Made by a program: the position numbers and the translations under genes. The notes beneath the pieces are model-generated. The model did no database searches, was not told the origin of the DNA, and saw only the letters and a list, made by a program, of their open reading frames with translations. Positions 32,824 to 41,967 of a stretch of 64,000 nt of DNA are shown piece by piece; the first letter of the stretch is position 1, and each line of letters opens with the position of its first letter. Source of the DNA: Streptomyces eurythermus (GTDB taxonomy: Bacteria > Actinomycetota > Actinomycetes > Streptomycetales > Streptomycetaceae); NCBI RefSeq assembly GCF_014649115.1, contig NZ_BMSK01000004.1:186001-250000 (forward strand), read 5' to 3'.

Positions 32824-34281
32824 TCAGCCCTCCTGTCCCGCCGCCGCGCGCTCCCGGCGGCACAGCGCCGCGTACAGACCGGCGGCGAGCGCCGTGCCGA
32901 TGAACCAGGAGTACGGCGACACCGCGCCGAAGCTCCGCACCAGGGCCAGGACGGCGGCGACCGCGGCGGACGGCAGGAACGCCCACAGCGCCTTGGGGTT
33001 GACGCCCTTGCGGTAGTGGTACGGGGTGCCGGGCCGGGCGTCGAACAGCGCGTCCACGTCGATCCTGCCGCGCTTGACCCAGTAGTAGTCGACCATGATC
33101 ACGCCGAACAGCGGGCCGAGGAAGGCGCCGAGGCCGCCGAGGAAGTAGTTGACGACGGCAGGGTTGGAGAAGAGGTTCCAGGGGGTGACCACCAGGGCCG
33201 CCACCGTGCTGATCATCCCGCCGGCCTTGAAGGTGATCCTGCGCGGCCAGACGTTGGCCAGGTCGTACGCCGGGGAGACGAAGTTGGCGACGATGTTGAC
33301 GCCCATGGTGGCGATGGCGAAGGTCAGCGCGGCGACGACGAGCACCCAGGTGTTGCCCACCCTGGCGACCAGTTCCGCCGGGTCGGTGACGGCCTTGCCG
33401 AACGCCTCCAGGGAGCCCGCCGTGACGATCACCGAGACGACCACGAACGCCGTGGAGTTGACGGGCAGGCCCCAGAAGTTGCCGCGCCGGACGGTCCGTT
33501 GGTCGGGCGCGAAGCGGGAGAAGTCACAGAAGTTGAGCATCAGGGTGCCGTAGGTGGCCAGGGTCAGGCCGATCGCGCCGAACCACTGCCGCCACTGCTC
33601 GCCGGCCGTGACCGGGTGCGGGGTGGCCGTGAGCGGGATGTGCCAGTGGGCCTCGGCGAGCACCCAGACGGCCAGCGCGATCATCACCAGCCAGATCGCC
33701 GGACCGCAGAAGTCCTGGAACCGGCGCACCGCTTCCATGCCCCGGCTGATGATCAGCGCCTGGAGGAGCCAGAGCGAGAGGAAGGAGATCCAGCCGAGCG
33801 CGGCCAGGCCTAGGAAGGAGGGGCGCGTGAGCGACTCCAGGCCCGGCCAGGCGGCCAGCAGCATGACGTTGACGGCGACGGAGGCCAGATAGGTCTGGAT
33901 GCCGTACCACATGATGGCGATCACGGCCCGGATCAGCGCCGGGACGTTGGCGCCCCAGACGCCGAAGCTGATGCGGCTGACGACGGGGAAGGGCACCCCG
34001 TGCCGCTGGCCGATCCTGCCCATCCCGTTCATGCCCGCGTAGATGAGCACGAAGCCGACGAGGAGGGAGGTGAGGACCTGCCAGACGTTCAGGCCGAGGA
34101 CGAGCAGGCCGGCGGCGAAGGTGTAGTTGCCGAGGTTGTGGACGTCGGACATCCACAGGGCGAACAGGTCGAAGACCTTCCAGTTCCGCTGTTTCGCGGG
34201 GGCGAGGTCCTCGTTGACGAGGCGGGGGTCGGGGACGGACGCGGCGGCGCCGGTGGCGGTGGCGCGGTCGGCGAGGGACAC
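32824..34281 (-). CDS. NCS1-family nucleobase/hydantoin/allantoin:cation symporter
   Basis: A 485-residue, 12-helix permease. Family features are DPRLVNEDLAPAKQRNWKVFDLF near the start, WMSDVHNLGNYTFAAG in helix 1, GVPFPVVSRISFGVWGANVPAL in helix 3, GPIFGVI-like LGPLFGVIMVDYYWVKRG and the late Tyr/Trp-rich loop. This pattern is shared by Mhp1 (hydantoin) and PucI (allantoin) transporters. The GTG start at 34281 has GGAGG four bases upstream. It is followed at once by a racemase gene and divergent from a GntR regulator, with a GntR-type palindrome between. The most economical reading is uptake of a hydantoin or ureide under GntR control. Confidence 0.92.
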   Translation of the reverse strand: MSLADRATATGAAASVPDPRLVNEDLAPAKQRNWKVFDLFALWMSDVHNLGNYTFAAGLLVLGLNVWQVLTSLLVGFVLIYAGMNGMGRIGQRHGVPFPVVSRISFGVWGANVPALIRAVIAIMWYGIQTYLASVAVNVMLLAAWPGLESLTRPSFLGLAALGWISFLSLWLLQALIISRGMEAVRRFQDFCGPAIWLVMIALAVWVLAEAHWHIPLTATPHPVTAGEQWRQWFGAIGLTLATYGTLMLNFCDFSRFAPDQRTVRRGNFWGLPVNSTAFVVVSVIVTAGSLEAFGKAVTDPAELVARVGNTWVLVVAALTFAIATMGVNIVANFVSPAYDLANVWPRRITFKAGGMISTVAALVVTPWNLFSNPAVVNYFLGGLGAFLGPLFGVIMVDYYWVKRGRIDVDALFDARPGTPYHYRKGVNPKALWAFLPSAAVAAVLALVRSFGAVSPYSWFIGTALAAGLYAALCRRERAAAGQEG

Positions 34282-34334
34282 GGGGCCTCCAGGGTCGCGG
34301 GGACGGAGGACGGCGGTTTCCCGGCGGTTTTCCC

Positions 34335-34402
34335 GGCGTGTTTCGTTGCGTGCCGGACGAGGTTCCTTGCGTGCCGGGCGGATTTCCTCGAGTGCCGGAC
34401 GG
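34335..34402. repeat. Three 21-bp direct repeats upstream of the NCS1 gene
   Basis: Three consecutive copies of about 21 bp share a core GTGCCGGRCG: TTGCGTGCCGGACGAGGTTCC, then a copy with GCGTGCCGGGCGG, then one with GAGTGCCGGACGG. They lie between the NCS1 start codon and the palindrome at 34407, in the untranslated leader or promoter. Confidence 0.6.
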
Positions 34403-34406
34403 GCGT

Positions 34407-34422
34407 GTTTGGTATACCAAAC
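34407..34422. promoter_or_regulatory. Perfect 16-bp GntR/FadR-type operator
   Basis: GTTTGGTATACCAAAC is a perfect palindrome with the TGGTNNACCA core recognised by FadR-subfamily GntR regulators. It lies between the NCS1 permease and the GntR gene, about 125 bp from the former and 92 bp from the latter. It is the obvious site for the adjacent regulator. Confidence 0.8.
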
Positions 34423-34513
34423 TGCTGTCATGGTCCCGCCGTCATGCGTCCGGACCGATGTCGTCGCCGTTACGGCCCGGTAAAAGACCCCTGCCGTCGG
34501 CGAGGATGGGCCC

Positions 34514-35188
34514 ATGAGCCCCACGACGGGCCCCGGGCGGGCCAAGACCGAACCCCTGGGCGCGGTGCGCGAGCGCGTCCTGGCGAGCCTGCGGGAGGAC
34601 ATCATCGCCGGGCGCCTGGGGCCCGGCGACCGGCTCGTGGAGCGGGAACTGGCCGAGCGGTTCGGGGTCTCGCGGGTGCCGGTGCGCGAGGCCATCCGGG
34701 CCCTGGTCGCCGAGGGCTTCGTCCTCTTCGAGTCGGCCCGCCGCACCGTCGTACGCCGGCTCACCCCGGCCGACGTCCGCGAACTCTTCGAGCTGCGCGA
34801 GGCGTTGGAGGTGTACGCGGCGGGTCTGGCGGCGGCCCGGGCGACCCCGCGGGACCTGGCGGAGCTACGGGACCTGCTCGGCCGGGCGGCCCTGGCGACC
34901 GAGGCGGGGGACGCCGAGGCGATCACGGACGTCAACACGCGCTTCCACGACCGGGTCCTCGCCATGGCCGGCAACGGCCTGCTGATCTCGGTGATGGAAC
35001 CGGTCGACGGCCGCCTGCGCTGGCTCACCCGGCGCAACGAGGAATGGCCCCAACTCCTCGCCGAACACCGCGAACTGTACGAGGCCATCGCCTCCGGCGA
35101 CCCCGACCGGGCCCGCGCCCACGCCCTCGGCCACGTCCGCGCCAACTACCGCTCGACGGTACGGCACCTGTTCGGCGAGGAGGGCTGA
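34514..35188 (+). CDS. GntR-family transcriptional regulator, FadR (FCD) subfamily
   Basis: A 224-residue regulator. The winged helix covers residues about 15-85 (RERVLASLREDIIAGRLGPGDRL, ELAERFGVSRVPVREAIRALVAEGFV). The FCD effector domain covers about 92-220, with the metal/ligand His and Asp pattern (ELFELREALEVYAA, ITDVNTRFHDRVLAMAGN, LLAEHRELYEAI, RARAHALGHVR). FCD domains bind small organic acids, often via a metal. A perfect TGGTATACCA-centred operator lies upstream, and the divergent target is the NCS1 permease/racemase unit, so it probably represses that unit until substrate arrives. Confidence 0.94.
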   Translation: MSPTTGPGRAKTEPLGAVRERVLASLREDIIAGRLGPGDRLVERELAERFGVSRVPVREAIRALVAEGFVLFESARRTVVRRLTPADVRELFELREALEVYAAGLAAARATPRDLAELRDLLGRAALATEAGDAEAITDVNTRFHDRVLAMAGNGLLISVMEPVDGRLRWLTRRNEEWPQLLAEHRELYEAIASGDPDRARAHALGHVRANYRSTVRHLFGEEG

Positions 35189-35210
35189 GCGCGGCCGTAC
35201 CGGCCCGTCA

Positions 35211-35903
35211 CTACAGCCCGGCCGCGTCCGCCGCCGCGCGCAGGACCTCCCGCAGCATCTCGGCGGTGAGCCGGCCGGTGAAGGTGTTGCGCTGGCTGAC
35301 GTGGAAACAGCCGAAGAGGTCCAGGCCGTCCAGCGCGACCCGGGCGCCGTGGCCGAACGCCGGGCGGGGGCGGGGCACCGTCCAGCCGGCCGCCGCGAAC
35401 GCGGGCAGCGCGGCCTGCCAGCCGAAGGCACCGAGGACCACGGCGGCCCTCAGTGTCGGCCGGAGCAGCGTCAGCTCCTGGACCAGCCAGGGACGGCAGG
35501 TGTCGCGTTCGCCCGGGGTCGGCTTGTTGGCGGGCGGCGCGCAGTGCACCGGCGCCGTGACCCGCACGCCGTACAGCTCAAGACCGTCGTCCGCGCTGAC
35601 GGACGTGGGCTGGGAGGCCAGCCCCACGTCGTACAGCGCCTGATAGAGCACGTCTCCGGAACGGTCGCCGGTGAACATCCGGCCGGTGCGGTTGCCGCCG
35701 TGCGCGGCCGGGGCGAGCCCGATGATCGCCAGCCGGGCGTCGGCGGGACCGAAGCCGGGCACCGGCCGCCCCCAGTACGTCCAGTCGGCGAACGCGGCCC
35801 GTTTCGTGCGGGCCACCTCCTCCCGCCACTCGACCAGCCGGGGACAGGCCCGGCACCCGGCGACGCGTCGGTCGAGCCGGGCGAGGGCGCTGGTGTTGTC
35901 CAT
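35211..35903 (-). CDS. Family 5 (type b) uracil-DNA glycosylase
   Basis: A 230-residue UDGb. Cys17 and Cys20 (GCRACPRL) with later Cys residues ligate a [4Fe-4S] cluster. The first active-site motif is IGLAPAAHGGNRTGRMFTGD (residues 61-80), where family 5 has Ala in place of the usual catalytic Asp/Asn. The second motif is HVSQRNTFTGRL. The enzyme removes uracil and some deaminated or oxidised bases from DNA to start base excision repair, which suits a GC-rich genome with heavy cytosine deamination. The ATG at 35903 is 6 nt from a TACGGT -10 box and lacks a ribosome-binding site, so its mRNA is probably leaderless. Confidence 0.93.
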   Translation of the reverse strand: MDNTSALARLDRRVAGCRACPRLVEWREEVARTKRAAFADWTYWGRPVPGFGPADARLAIIGLAPAAHGGNRTGRMFTGDRSGDVLYQALYDVGLASQPTSVSADDGLELYGVRVTAPVHCAPPANKPTPGERDTCRPWLVQELTLLRPTLRAAVVLGAFGWQAALPAFAAAGWTVPRPRPAFGHGARVALDGLDLFGCFHVSQRNTFTGRLTAEMLREVLRAAADAAGL

Positions 35904-36033
35904 ACGGTCACCGTAAGCCTGGGGGTGTGGGTCGACGGGGTGGGGCGGAGGCGGGGCGGTGGGGCGGGCCGGGGTGCGCGGGTGCCCGGGTGAGCACCGG
36001 GAAAACGCTTCCGGGTCGGTGGCCCGTGCGCGT

Positions 36034-36045
36034 TAAGGTCGGGGC
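36034..36045 (+). promoter_or_regulatory. -10 box positioned for leaderless transcription of the S4 gene
   Basis: TAAGGT (36034-36039) is separated from the ATG at 36046 by exactly 6 nt, and no Shine-Dalgarno sequence is present. The -35 region is not clear. Confidence 0.5.
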
Positions 36046-36744
<699 letters not shown>

Positions 36745-36864
36745 TCGGGGACAGGCCCGGCACCGGCGGCGGACCCAACGGCATCAGCCGTCCCCCGCAC
36801 GGCCGGCGAGCTGACGCCCCGACCGGTGTTCCGCAGGGCCGGTCAGCGGCAGTACCGACGGCAG

Positions 36865-37260
36865 TCCCACGGGCGGTGAGCCACCAGGCCTCGGCGGATC
36901 ACCCCATGGGCGGTAAGCCAACAGGCCCGGCGCATCACCTCACCGCCGAAACGCCCACGGCCAGGCGGCGTCCCCCAGGGCCGGTGAACCGACGAGCCCG
37001 GCGGCAAACCCCACGGGCGGTGAGCCAACAGGCCCGGCGCATTACCCCACGGCCGGAACGCCGACGGCCAAGCGGCGTCCCCCAGGGCCGACGAACCGAC
37101 GAGCCCGGCGGCAAACCCCACGGACGGTGAGCCAACAGGCCCGGCGCATCACCCCACGGCCGGAACGCCGACGGCCAAGCGGCGTCCCCCAGGGCCGACG
37201 AACCGACGAGCCCGGCGGCAAACCCCACGGACGGTAAGCCAACAGGCCCGGCCGTCACCC
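36865..37260. repeat. 107-bp higher-order tandem repeat, three full copies plus flanks
   Basis: Units at 36912-37018, 37019-37125 and 37126-37232 repeat with an exact 107-bp period. The last two differ at a single base (CATTACC against CATCACC). Each is made of three related modules of about 33-38 bp that share CCCCACGG.CGG and CCAACAGGCCCGGCG-like cores. A partial module precedes the array (36865-36911), and a diverged one follows to about 37330. The period is not a multiple of three, so open frames here shift from unit to unit and are not real genes. Confidence 0.9.
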
Positions 37261-37372
37261 GCACGGTCAGGGCGCCGACGGACCCGGCGGTGAACCCCAC
37301 GGCCGGCGAACCGGCGGGCCCCGCCACCTGATACCTCCCCTGTCATCGGCCCGGCCAGGGCGACCGCCCCGG

Positions 37373-38065
37373 TCACCCCACCGGCACCGCCCTCACCCAT
37401 ATCCCGTCCGGGGTCAGATACCTGTCCACCCTCAGTCCCGCCTCCGCCAGCGCCGACTCGAACTGCTCCTTCGTCAGGGGCCTGGACAGGAAGGTCTGGG
37501 TCCAGACCGCGTCCGGGAACACATACTCCGCGTGGACCGAGTGGACGCCCTCCCCGGCCGGTTCGATCGAGGTGATCCGGACGGTGAAGCCGCTCGGGTC
37601 GACCCGCTCCCTGGGCACGTCGGTGTGGTAGTCCGAGCCCTCCCGCTGGATGAGCACGCAGCCGCCCTCCGCCACATGCCGGGCGCAGGTACGCAGCAAG
37701 CCCCTGCGCACCTCCTCGTCACCGGCGTGCACCAGGAACGACGCGAGCATCACCACGTCGAACGTCTCGCCCAGGTCCAGGCTCTCGATGGGACCGCATA
37801 TCGTGCGCGCCCCGCGGACCCGGGCCAGCATGTCGGCGGACTCGTCCACCGCCGTGACCGTGAAGCCGCGCTCCAGCAGCGCATGGGTCACCCGGCCGAC
37901 CCCGCTGCCCAGCTCCAGGATGTGCGCCCCGGCCGGCACCGCCGCGGCGATGATGTCCGGCTCGTCCCCCACCGGCAGCCGTGCGTACAGTTCGACCGCG
38001 CAGCCGTCCGGGGTGATCGCCCCCGGGCCCGTGCCCTCGTATCCCTCACGCGTCTCGATCCTCAT
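37373..38065 (-). CDS. Class I SAM-dependent methyltransferase
   Basis: A 230-residue Rossmann-fold methyltransferase. Motif I is HILELGSGVGRVTHALL (residues about 47-63), followed by VTAVDESADMLARVRG (motif II acidic residue binding the ribose), FDVVMLASFLVHAGD and an oxidoreductase-like C-terminal part. The predicted substrate is a small molecule, not identifiable from sequence. The start at ATG 38065 gives the family N-terminus; an ATG at 38131 with unclear ribosome-binding site is an alternative. It is divergent from a small membrane protein gene and lies downstream of the 107-bp repeat block. Confidence 0.85.
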   Translation of the reverse strand: MRIETREGYEGTGPGAITPDGCAVELYARLPVGDEPDIIAAAVPAGAHILELGSGVGRVTHALLERGFTVTAVDESADMLARVRGARTICGPIESLDLGETFDVVMLASFLVHAGDEEVRRGLLRTCARHVAEGGCVLIQREGSDYHTDVPRERVDPSGFTVRITSIEPAGEGVHSVHAEYVFPDAVWTQTFLSRPLTKEQFESALAEAGLRVDRYLTPDGIWVRAVPVG

Positions 38066-38223
38066 GCCCGGACAACGGCTCACGCCCGTACGCCCGTTTC
38101 CCCTCTCCCCCGATTCACTCCTTCGAGTCATTCAGGCCGGAACGGGAACCGTCCGAGCCGCCGTTCCGCGTGGTGGTGCGGGTCGGCGTCGAAGAGTACG
38201 TTGCAAGGAGGAGTGGTGGTCCG

Positions 38224-38562
38224 ATGCGTACGGGCAGTGAACCGGCGACCGCGCGCAGTGCCCTGCGGGCGCGGTTCTGGCTGAGCGTGTGGGGGGTGGG
38301 CTGGACGACCCTCGGCGCGGTGGCCTTCGCACTGGCCGGGCGGCCGGGCTGGGCCGCGGCGTGCGCGGCGCTGTGGCTGGTGACCACCGTCGACCTGGCC
38401 GTGGTCCTGCGGCACATCCGGCAGGGCCCGCACTACCAGCCGGGCCGTGACATACCGCCGTACCGGCCGCCGGAGGACGGACCGCCGTACCCGGGCCCGC
38501 CGGGGAACCATCCTCCGGGCGGACGGCCGTACCGAGGAGGGCCCGGCCCCCGGCATCCGTGA
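38224..38562 (+). CDS. Small membrane protein, DUF6343-like
   Basis: A 112-residue protein with a conserved opening RTGSEPATARSALRARFWLS, two hydrophobic helices (WGVGWTTLGAVAFALAG and WAAACAALWLVTTVDLAVVL), then a Pro/Gly/Tyr-rich cytoplasmic or extracellular tail (YRPPEDGPPYPGPPGNHPPGG). I associate the SEPxTARSALRxR opening with the actinobacterial DUF6343 family. The function is unknown. The ATG at 38224 is preceded by GGTGG. The proline-rich tail could mediate binding to SH3-like or cytoskeletal partners, a guess only. Confidence 0.75.
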   Translation: MRTGSEPATARSALRARFWLSVWGVGWTTLGAVAFALAGRPGWAAACAALWLVTTVDLAVVLRHIRQGPHYQPGRDIPPYRPPEDGPPYPGPPGNHPPGGRPYRGGPGPRHP

Positions 38563-38625
38563 GCGGACGGGGCGGGCACTCCCCTGCCCCGGCCGAGCGG
38601 GCGCGCCGTCGGCGCCGCCCGGGCG

Positions 38626-39006
38626 TCACGCGTCGAAGCGCGCCGCCTTCAGGTACCGCGGGTTGGGGTCCAGCGCGGCGGCCAGCCGGAAGTGCCGTTT
38701 GGCCTGGTCGGGGCGGCCCTGGCGTTCGTAGGTGCGGGCCAGGGCGAAGTGCGCGAACGCGTTGTCCGGCTCGCGTTCCAGCACGATGGTGAACTCCAGC
38801 TCGGCGGGACGCAGTTGCGCCGCGGCGAAGAAGGCACGCGCGCGCAGCAGCCGGGCCGCCGTGTTCTCGGGGTGCGCGGCGATGACTCCGTCGAGCAGCT
38901 TCACCGCGCCCCGCGGGTCCCGCGCGTTGAGCAGTTGCTCGGCGGCACGGAAGTCGATGACATGCGTTTCCGGAGTACGTCCGGTGGAACCGCTGGTCTC
39001 GGGCAC
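38626..39006 (-). CDS. Tetratricopeptide-repeat protein
   Basis: A 126-residue protein made essentially of TPR units: FRAAEQLLNARDPRGAVKLLDGVIAAHPENTAARLLRARAFFAAAQL, then ELEFTIVLEREPDNAFAHFALARTYERQG and QAKRHFRLAAALDPNPRY. This is enough for about three helix pairs forming a short protein-binding scaffold. No catalytic residues are present. The GTG start at 39006 is 50 bp downstream of the coaE stop on the same strand, so it may be cotranscribed. TPR proteins of this kind next to coaE occur in other Streptomyces (recollection), role unknown. Confidence 0.88.
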   Translation of the reverse strand: MPETSGSTGRTPETHVIDFRAAEQLLNARDPRGAVKLLDGVIAAHPENTAARLLRARAFFAAAQLRPAELEFTIVLEREPDNAFAHFALARTYERQGRPDQAKRHFRLAAALDPNPRYLKAARFDA

Positions 39007-39055
39007 GGCTGAGTCCTTCCCTTGCTCCAGCGGTTCAACGCCCCCGAGCGGTCGG

Positions 39056-39673
39056 CTATTCCGCGCCGGCGCTCCCCTGCCGCGCCCGGCGGGCGAGGCC
39101 GTCCCACACCTCGGCGACCCGCTTGCGCAAGGCGTCCAGGGGGACGTCGTTGTCGATGACGATGTCCGCGATCTCCCGGCGCTGCTCGCGCGTCGCCTGC
39201 GCGGCCATACGCGCGCGTGCGTCCTCCTCGGTCATCCCGCGCAGCCGTACCAACCGGTCGAGCTGGGTCTCGGGGCTCGCGTCCACGACGATCACGACGT
39301 CGTAGAGCGGCGCGAGGCCGTTCTCGGTGAGCAGGGGGACGTCCTGGACCACCACGGCGTCCTCGGGCGCGGCGCTCTCCAGCTCACGGGAGCGGTCCCG
39401 GACCAGAGGGTGCACGATCGAGTTGAGGACGGCGAGCTTCTCCGGGTCGGCGAACACGATCGAGCCGAGCCGGGGCCGGTCCAGGCCGCCGTCGGCGGCG
39501 AGGACGTCCGGGCCGAAGGCGTCGACCACGGCGGCGAGACCGGGGGTGCCGGGCGCCACGACCTCGCGGGCGATGCGGTCCGCGTCGATCAGGACGGCCC
39601 CGTGCTCCACGAGCAGCCGCGACACCTCGCTCTTGCCGGCGCCGATCCCGCCGGTCAGGCCCACTGTCAGCAT
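39056..39673 (-). CDS. coaE: Dephospho-CoA kinase
   Basis: A 205-residue P-loop kinase catalysing the last step of coenzyme A synthesis, phosphorylation of the 3'-OH of dephospho-CoA. Walker A is GGIGAGKS (residues 8-15). The substrate region is [19 protein letters not shown], the lid contains [20 protein letters not shown], and the C-terminus [17 protein letters not shown] fits the family. The ATG at 39673 has no ribosome-binding site. TAGGCT at 39681-39686 lies 7 nt upstream, so translation is probably leaderless. Its neighbours rpsA and polA are the usual actinobacterial context. Confidence 0.95.
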   Translation of the reverse strand: MLTVGLTGGIGAGKSEVSRLLVEHGAVLIDADRIAREVVAPGTPGLAAVVDAFGPDVLAADGGLDRPRLGSIVFADPEKLAVLNSIVHPLVRDRSRELESAAPEDAVVVQDVPLLTENGLAPLYDVVIVVDASPETQLDRLVRLRGMTEEDARARMAAQATREQRREIADIVIDNDVPLDALRKRVAEVWDGLARRARQGSAGAE

Positions 39674-39742
39674 GAGCGGAAGCCTAGACGCTCGGCCAGG
39701 GGGCCGTCGCGGCAGGTGCCGGCCGGCGCCCGCTCCCCCGCC

Positions 39743-40681
39743 TCAGTTGTCGCCCTCCCGCTCCGCCAGGAACTTCTCGAACTCCCGCCCGATCTCGTCG
39801 GCCGACGGGATCTCCACGGGCTCGGCCAGCATGTTGCCCCGGGTCTCGGCGCCCGCCGCCGCGTCGTACTGGTGCTCGAGCCCCTGGACGAGCGCGGTCA
39901 GTTCCTCGTCGCCTTCCCGGATCTGCCGGTCGATCTCGGTCTGGGTGCGGTGGGCGTCCGTGCGCAGCGCGTGGGCCACGCCGGGCAGTACCAGGCCGGT
40001 GGCGGCCGTGACGGCCTCCAGGACGGTCAGCGCGGCGTCCGGGTACGGGGAGCGGGCGATGTAGTGCGGGACGTGCGCGGCGACGCCCAGGACGTCGTGG
40101 CCGGCCTCCATGAGGCGGTACTCGACCAGGGACTCGGCGCTGCCGGGCACCTGTGCCTCGTCGAACGGGCTGCGGTGGCCGGGGACGAGGTCGGTGCGGT
40201 TGCCGTGCGGGGTCAGACCCACCGGGCGGGTGTGCGGGACGCCCATGGGGATGCCGTGGAAGTTGACGGACAGGCGCACGCCGAGCCGTTCCACGATCTG
40301 CCGCACCGCCGCCGCGAACCGCTCCCACTCCACGTCCGGTTCGGGGCCGGACAGCAGCAGGAAGGGGGCACCGGTGGTGTCCTGGACGAGGTGGACCTCT
40401 ATGGCCGGGGTCTCGTAGCCGGTCCAGCGGTCCCGCTTGAAGGTCAGCAGGGGCCGGCGGGCCCGGTAGTCCACGAGCCGGTCGTGGTCGAACCGGGCGA
40501 CGACCTGGTGGGGCAGTGAGTCGAGCAGCCGGTCGACGATCTGGTCGCCGGTCTCACCCGCGTCGATGTATCCGTCGAAGTGGTAGAGCATGACAAGGCC
40601 GGCCGACTCCTGGGCGAGCGCCATGTCCACCACGGCGAGGCCCTTCGGCTCCCATGCGTACAAACCCTGCGGATCAAGCAC
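39743..40681 (-). CDS. PAC2 family protein
   Basis: A 312-residue PAC2 (proteasome assembly chaperone-like) protein. It begins with [34 protein letters not shown], characteristic of the actinobacterial branch, followed by [20 protein letters not shown] and [12 protein letters not shown]. The helical C-terminus has many charged residues. Archaeal and eukaryotic relatives assist proteasome assembly. In actinomycetes the role is not proven, but members co-occur with the 20S proteasome. The GTG at 40681 follows GAGGAGGAG. It is divergent from a secreted beta-helix gene. Confidence 0.88.
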   Translation of the reverse strand: MLDPQGLYAWEPKGLAVVDMALAQESAGLVMLYHFDGYIDAGETGDQIVDRLLDSLPHQVVARFDHDRLVDYRARRPLLTFKRDRWTGYETPAIEVHLVQDTTGAPFLLLSGPEPDVEWERFAAAVRQIVERLGVRLSVNFHGIPMGVPHTRPVGLTPHGNRTDLVPGHRSPFDEAQVPGSAESLVEYRLMEAGHDVLGVAAHVPHYIARSPYPDAALTVLEAVTAATGLVLPGVAHALRTDAHRTQTEIDRQIREGDEELTALVQGLEHQYDAAAGAETRGNMLAEPVEIPSADEIGREFEKFLAEREGDN

Positions 40682-40808
40682 TGTGACCGCTCCTCCTCGT
40701 GTTCGTCATGGACAACGCGCCCCGGAACAGCGGAATTCCCGCCACTCGCCGCTCGTCGGGGATCTCCCGCGGGGCGACGCCTTGACGGCCTGTCACATGG
40801 TCCGTACC

Positions 40809-40849
40809 TTCACGGGCGTCGAGTTCACGGTGACGATCGCCGTTCACGC
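40809..40849. promoter_or_regulatory. TTCACGG direct repeats before the secreted beta-helix gene
   Basis: TTCACGG occurs at 40809-40815 and 40824-40830, with TTCACGC at 40843-40849 (intervals 15 and 19 bp), just before the beta-helix gene start at 40876. This is a possible activator or repressor binding array. Confidence 0.35.
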
Positions 40850-40875
40850 AGGGGAAAGACGGGAAGGCACCTCCG

Positions 40876-41829
40876 ATGCGCATACGCACGCCGCTCACCT
40901 CCCTGCTCGCCACCGCCCTCGCCGCCGGCGGCCTGACCCTGTCCGCCACCGCCCCGGCCTCGGCCGCCGGCACCGTCGAGCTCGCGACCGCCGCCCAGCT
41001 GAAGACCGCGCTCGCCGCCGCCCGGCCCGGCGACACGATCCACCTGGCGGACGGCAGCTACGCCGGCAACTTCAAGGCGACCGTCCCGGCCACGGCCGCC
41101 GCCCGCATCACCCTGACCGGCTCCCCGGACGCCGTGCTCACCGCCGGCGGCGGCTACGGGCTGCACCTGAACGGCGCCTCCTACTGGACGGTCAGCGGTC
41201 TGACCGTCACCGGCGGCCAGAAGGGCATCATGGTCGACGCGGCCAGGGGCGTCGTCCTGGACGGTGTCACGGTGCACGGCCTGGACATGGAGGGCGTGCA
41301 CTTCCGCGCCTCCAGCGCGGACGGCGTGATCCAGAACTCGAGGATCTACGACACCGGGAACGACGGCCGGGGCATGGGCGAGGGCGTGTACGTGGGCACC
41401 GCCAACACGCTGTCCGACCGGAGCGACCGGGTGCGGATCCTGAACAACACGATCGGCCCGGACGTGGGCGGCGAGAACGTCGACATCAAGGAGGGCACGA
41501 CCGGCGCGCGGATCGTCGGCAACACCTTCGACGGCAGCGGCCTGACCGGCGCCAACTACGACGACTCCTGGGTCGACGTGAAGGGCAACGACGTCCTCGT
41601 CCAGGACAACACCGGCACCGCCACCACCAATGACGGCTACCAGACCCACACCCAGCAGCCCGGCTGGGGCTGCGGCACGGTCTTCCAGGGCAACAAGTCG
41701 GCCCTGACGGGCGCGACCCGCCTGGCGATCAACGTCACCAACTACAGCGCCACCTGCCCGGCCACGGTGTACGACACCAACACGGTGACCGGCGGTAACG
41801 GACTGACCAACGTCCAGGTGACTCCCTAG
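40876..41829 (+). CDS. Secreted right-handed parallel beta-helix protein (polysaccharide lyase-like)
   Basis: A 317-residue exported protein with a Sec signal peptide cut near residue 31 (APASA-AG). The mature N-terminus VELATAAQLKTALAAARPGDTIHLADGSYAG is the start typical of chondroitinase B/alginate lyase (PL6-like) and pectate-lyase folds. Coils follow with WTVSGLTVTGGQKGIMVD, VVLDGVTVHGLDMEGVHF, RVRILNNTIGPDVGGENVDIKEG and ARIVGNTFDGSG. The last 60 residues (PGWGCGTVFQGNKS, TNYSATCPATVYDTN) contain a likely disulfide pair. The substrate is probably an acidic polysaccharide, but catalytic Lys/Arg residues are not certain. A hairpin terminator follows at 41907. Confidence 0.82.
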   Translation: MRIRTPLTSLLATALAAGGLTLSATAPASAAGTVELATAAQLKTALAAARPGDTIHLADGSYAGNFKATVPATAAARITLTGSPDAVLTAGGGYGLHLNGASYWTVSGLTVTGGQKGIMVDAARGVVLDGVTVHGLDMEGVHFRASSADGVIQNSRIYDTGNDGRGMGEGVYVGTANTLSDRSDRVRILNNTIGPDVGGENVDIKEGTTGARIVGNTFDGSGLTGANYDDSWVDVKGNDVLVQDNTGTATTNDGYQTHTQQPGWGCGTVFQGNKSALTGATRLAINVTNYSATCPATVYDTNTVTGGNGLTNVQVTP

Positions 41830-41906
41830 GGGCGCGGGGAACCGCGCGACAAGCCACGACGGACCCGCGGCCGACTCCGGACCGCACCCACACGGAAAAC
41901 CCTGAA

Positions 41907-41932
41907 GGGCCGTACCTCGAAAGGTACGGCCC
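41907..41932. terminator. Bidirectional terminator between the beta-helix gene and rpsA
   Basis: GGGCCGTACCT (41907-41917) and AGGTACGGCCC (41922-41932) form a perfect 11-bp stem with a stable CGAA tetraloop. It sits between two convergent genes and can serve both; the left side is preceded by an A-rich patch (GGAAAAC) that is U-rich in the rpsA transcript. Confidence 0.85.
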
Positions 41933-41967
41933 CTCAGCGGCTATCGGCTAAGCCTCAGCGGCAGCGA

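Noticed and set aside
36843..37400. Proline/tryptophan-rich proteins on the minus strand in the 107-bp repeats
   Set aside because: The period is not a multiple of three, so the frames change from unit to unit. No ribosome-binding site or conserved start is present.
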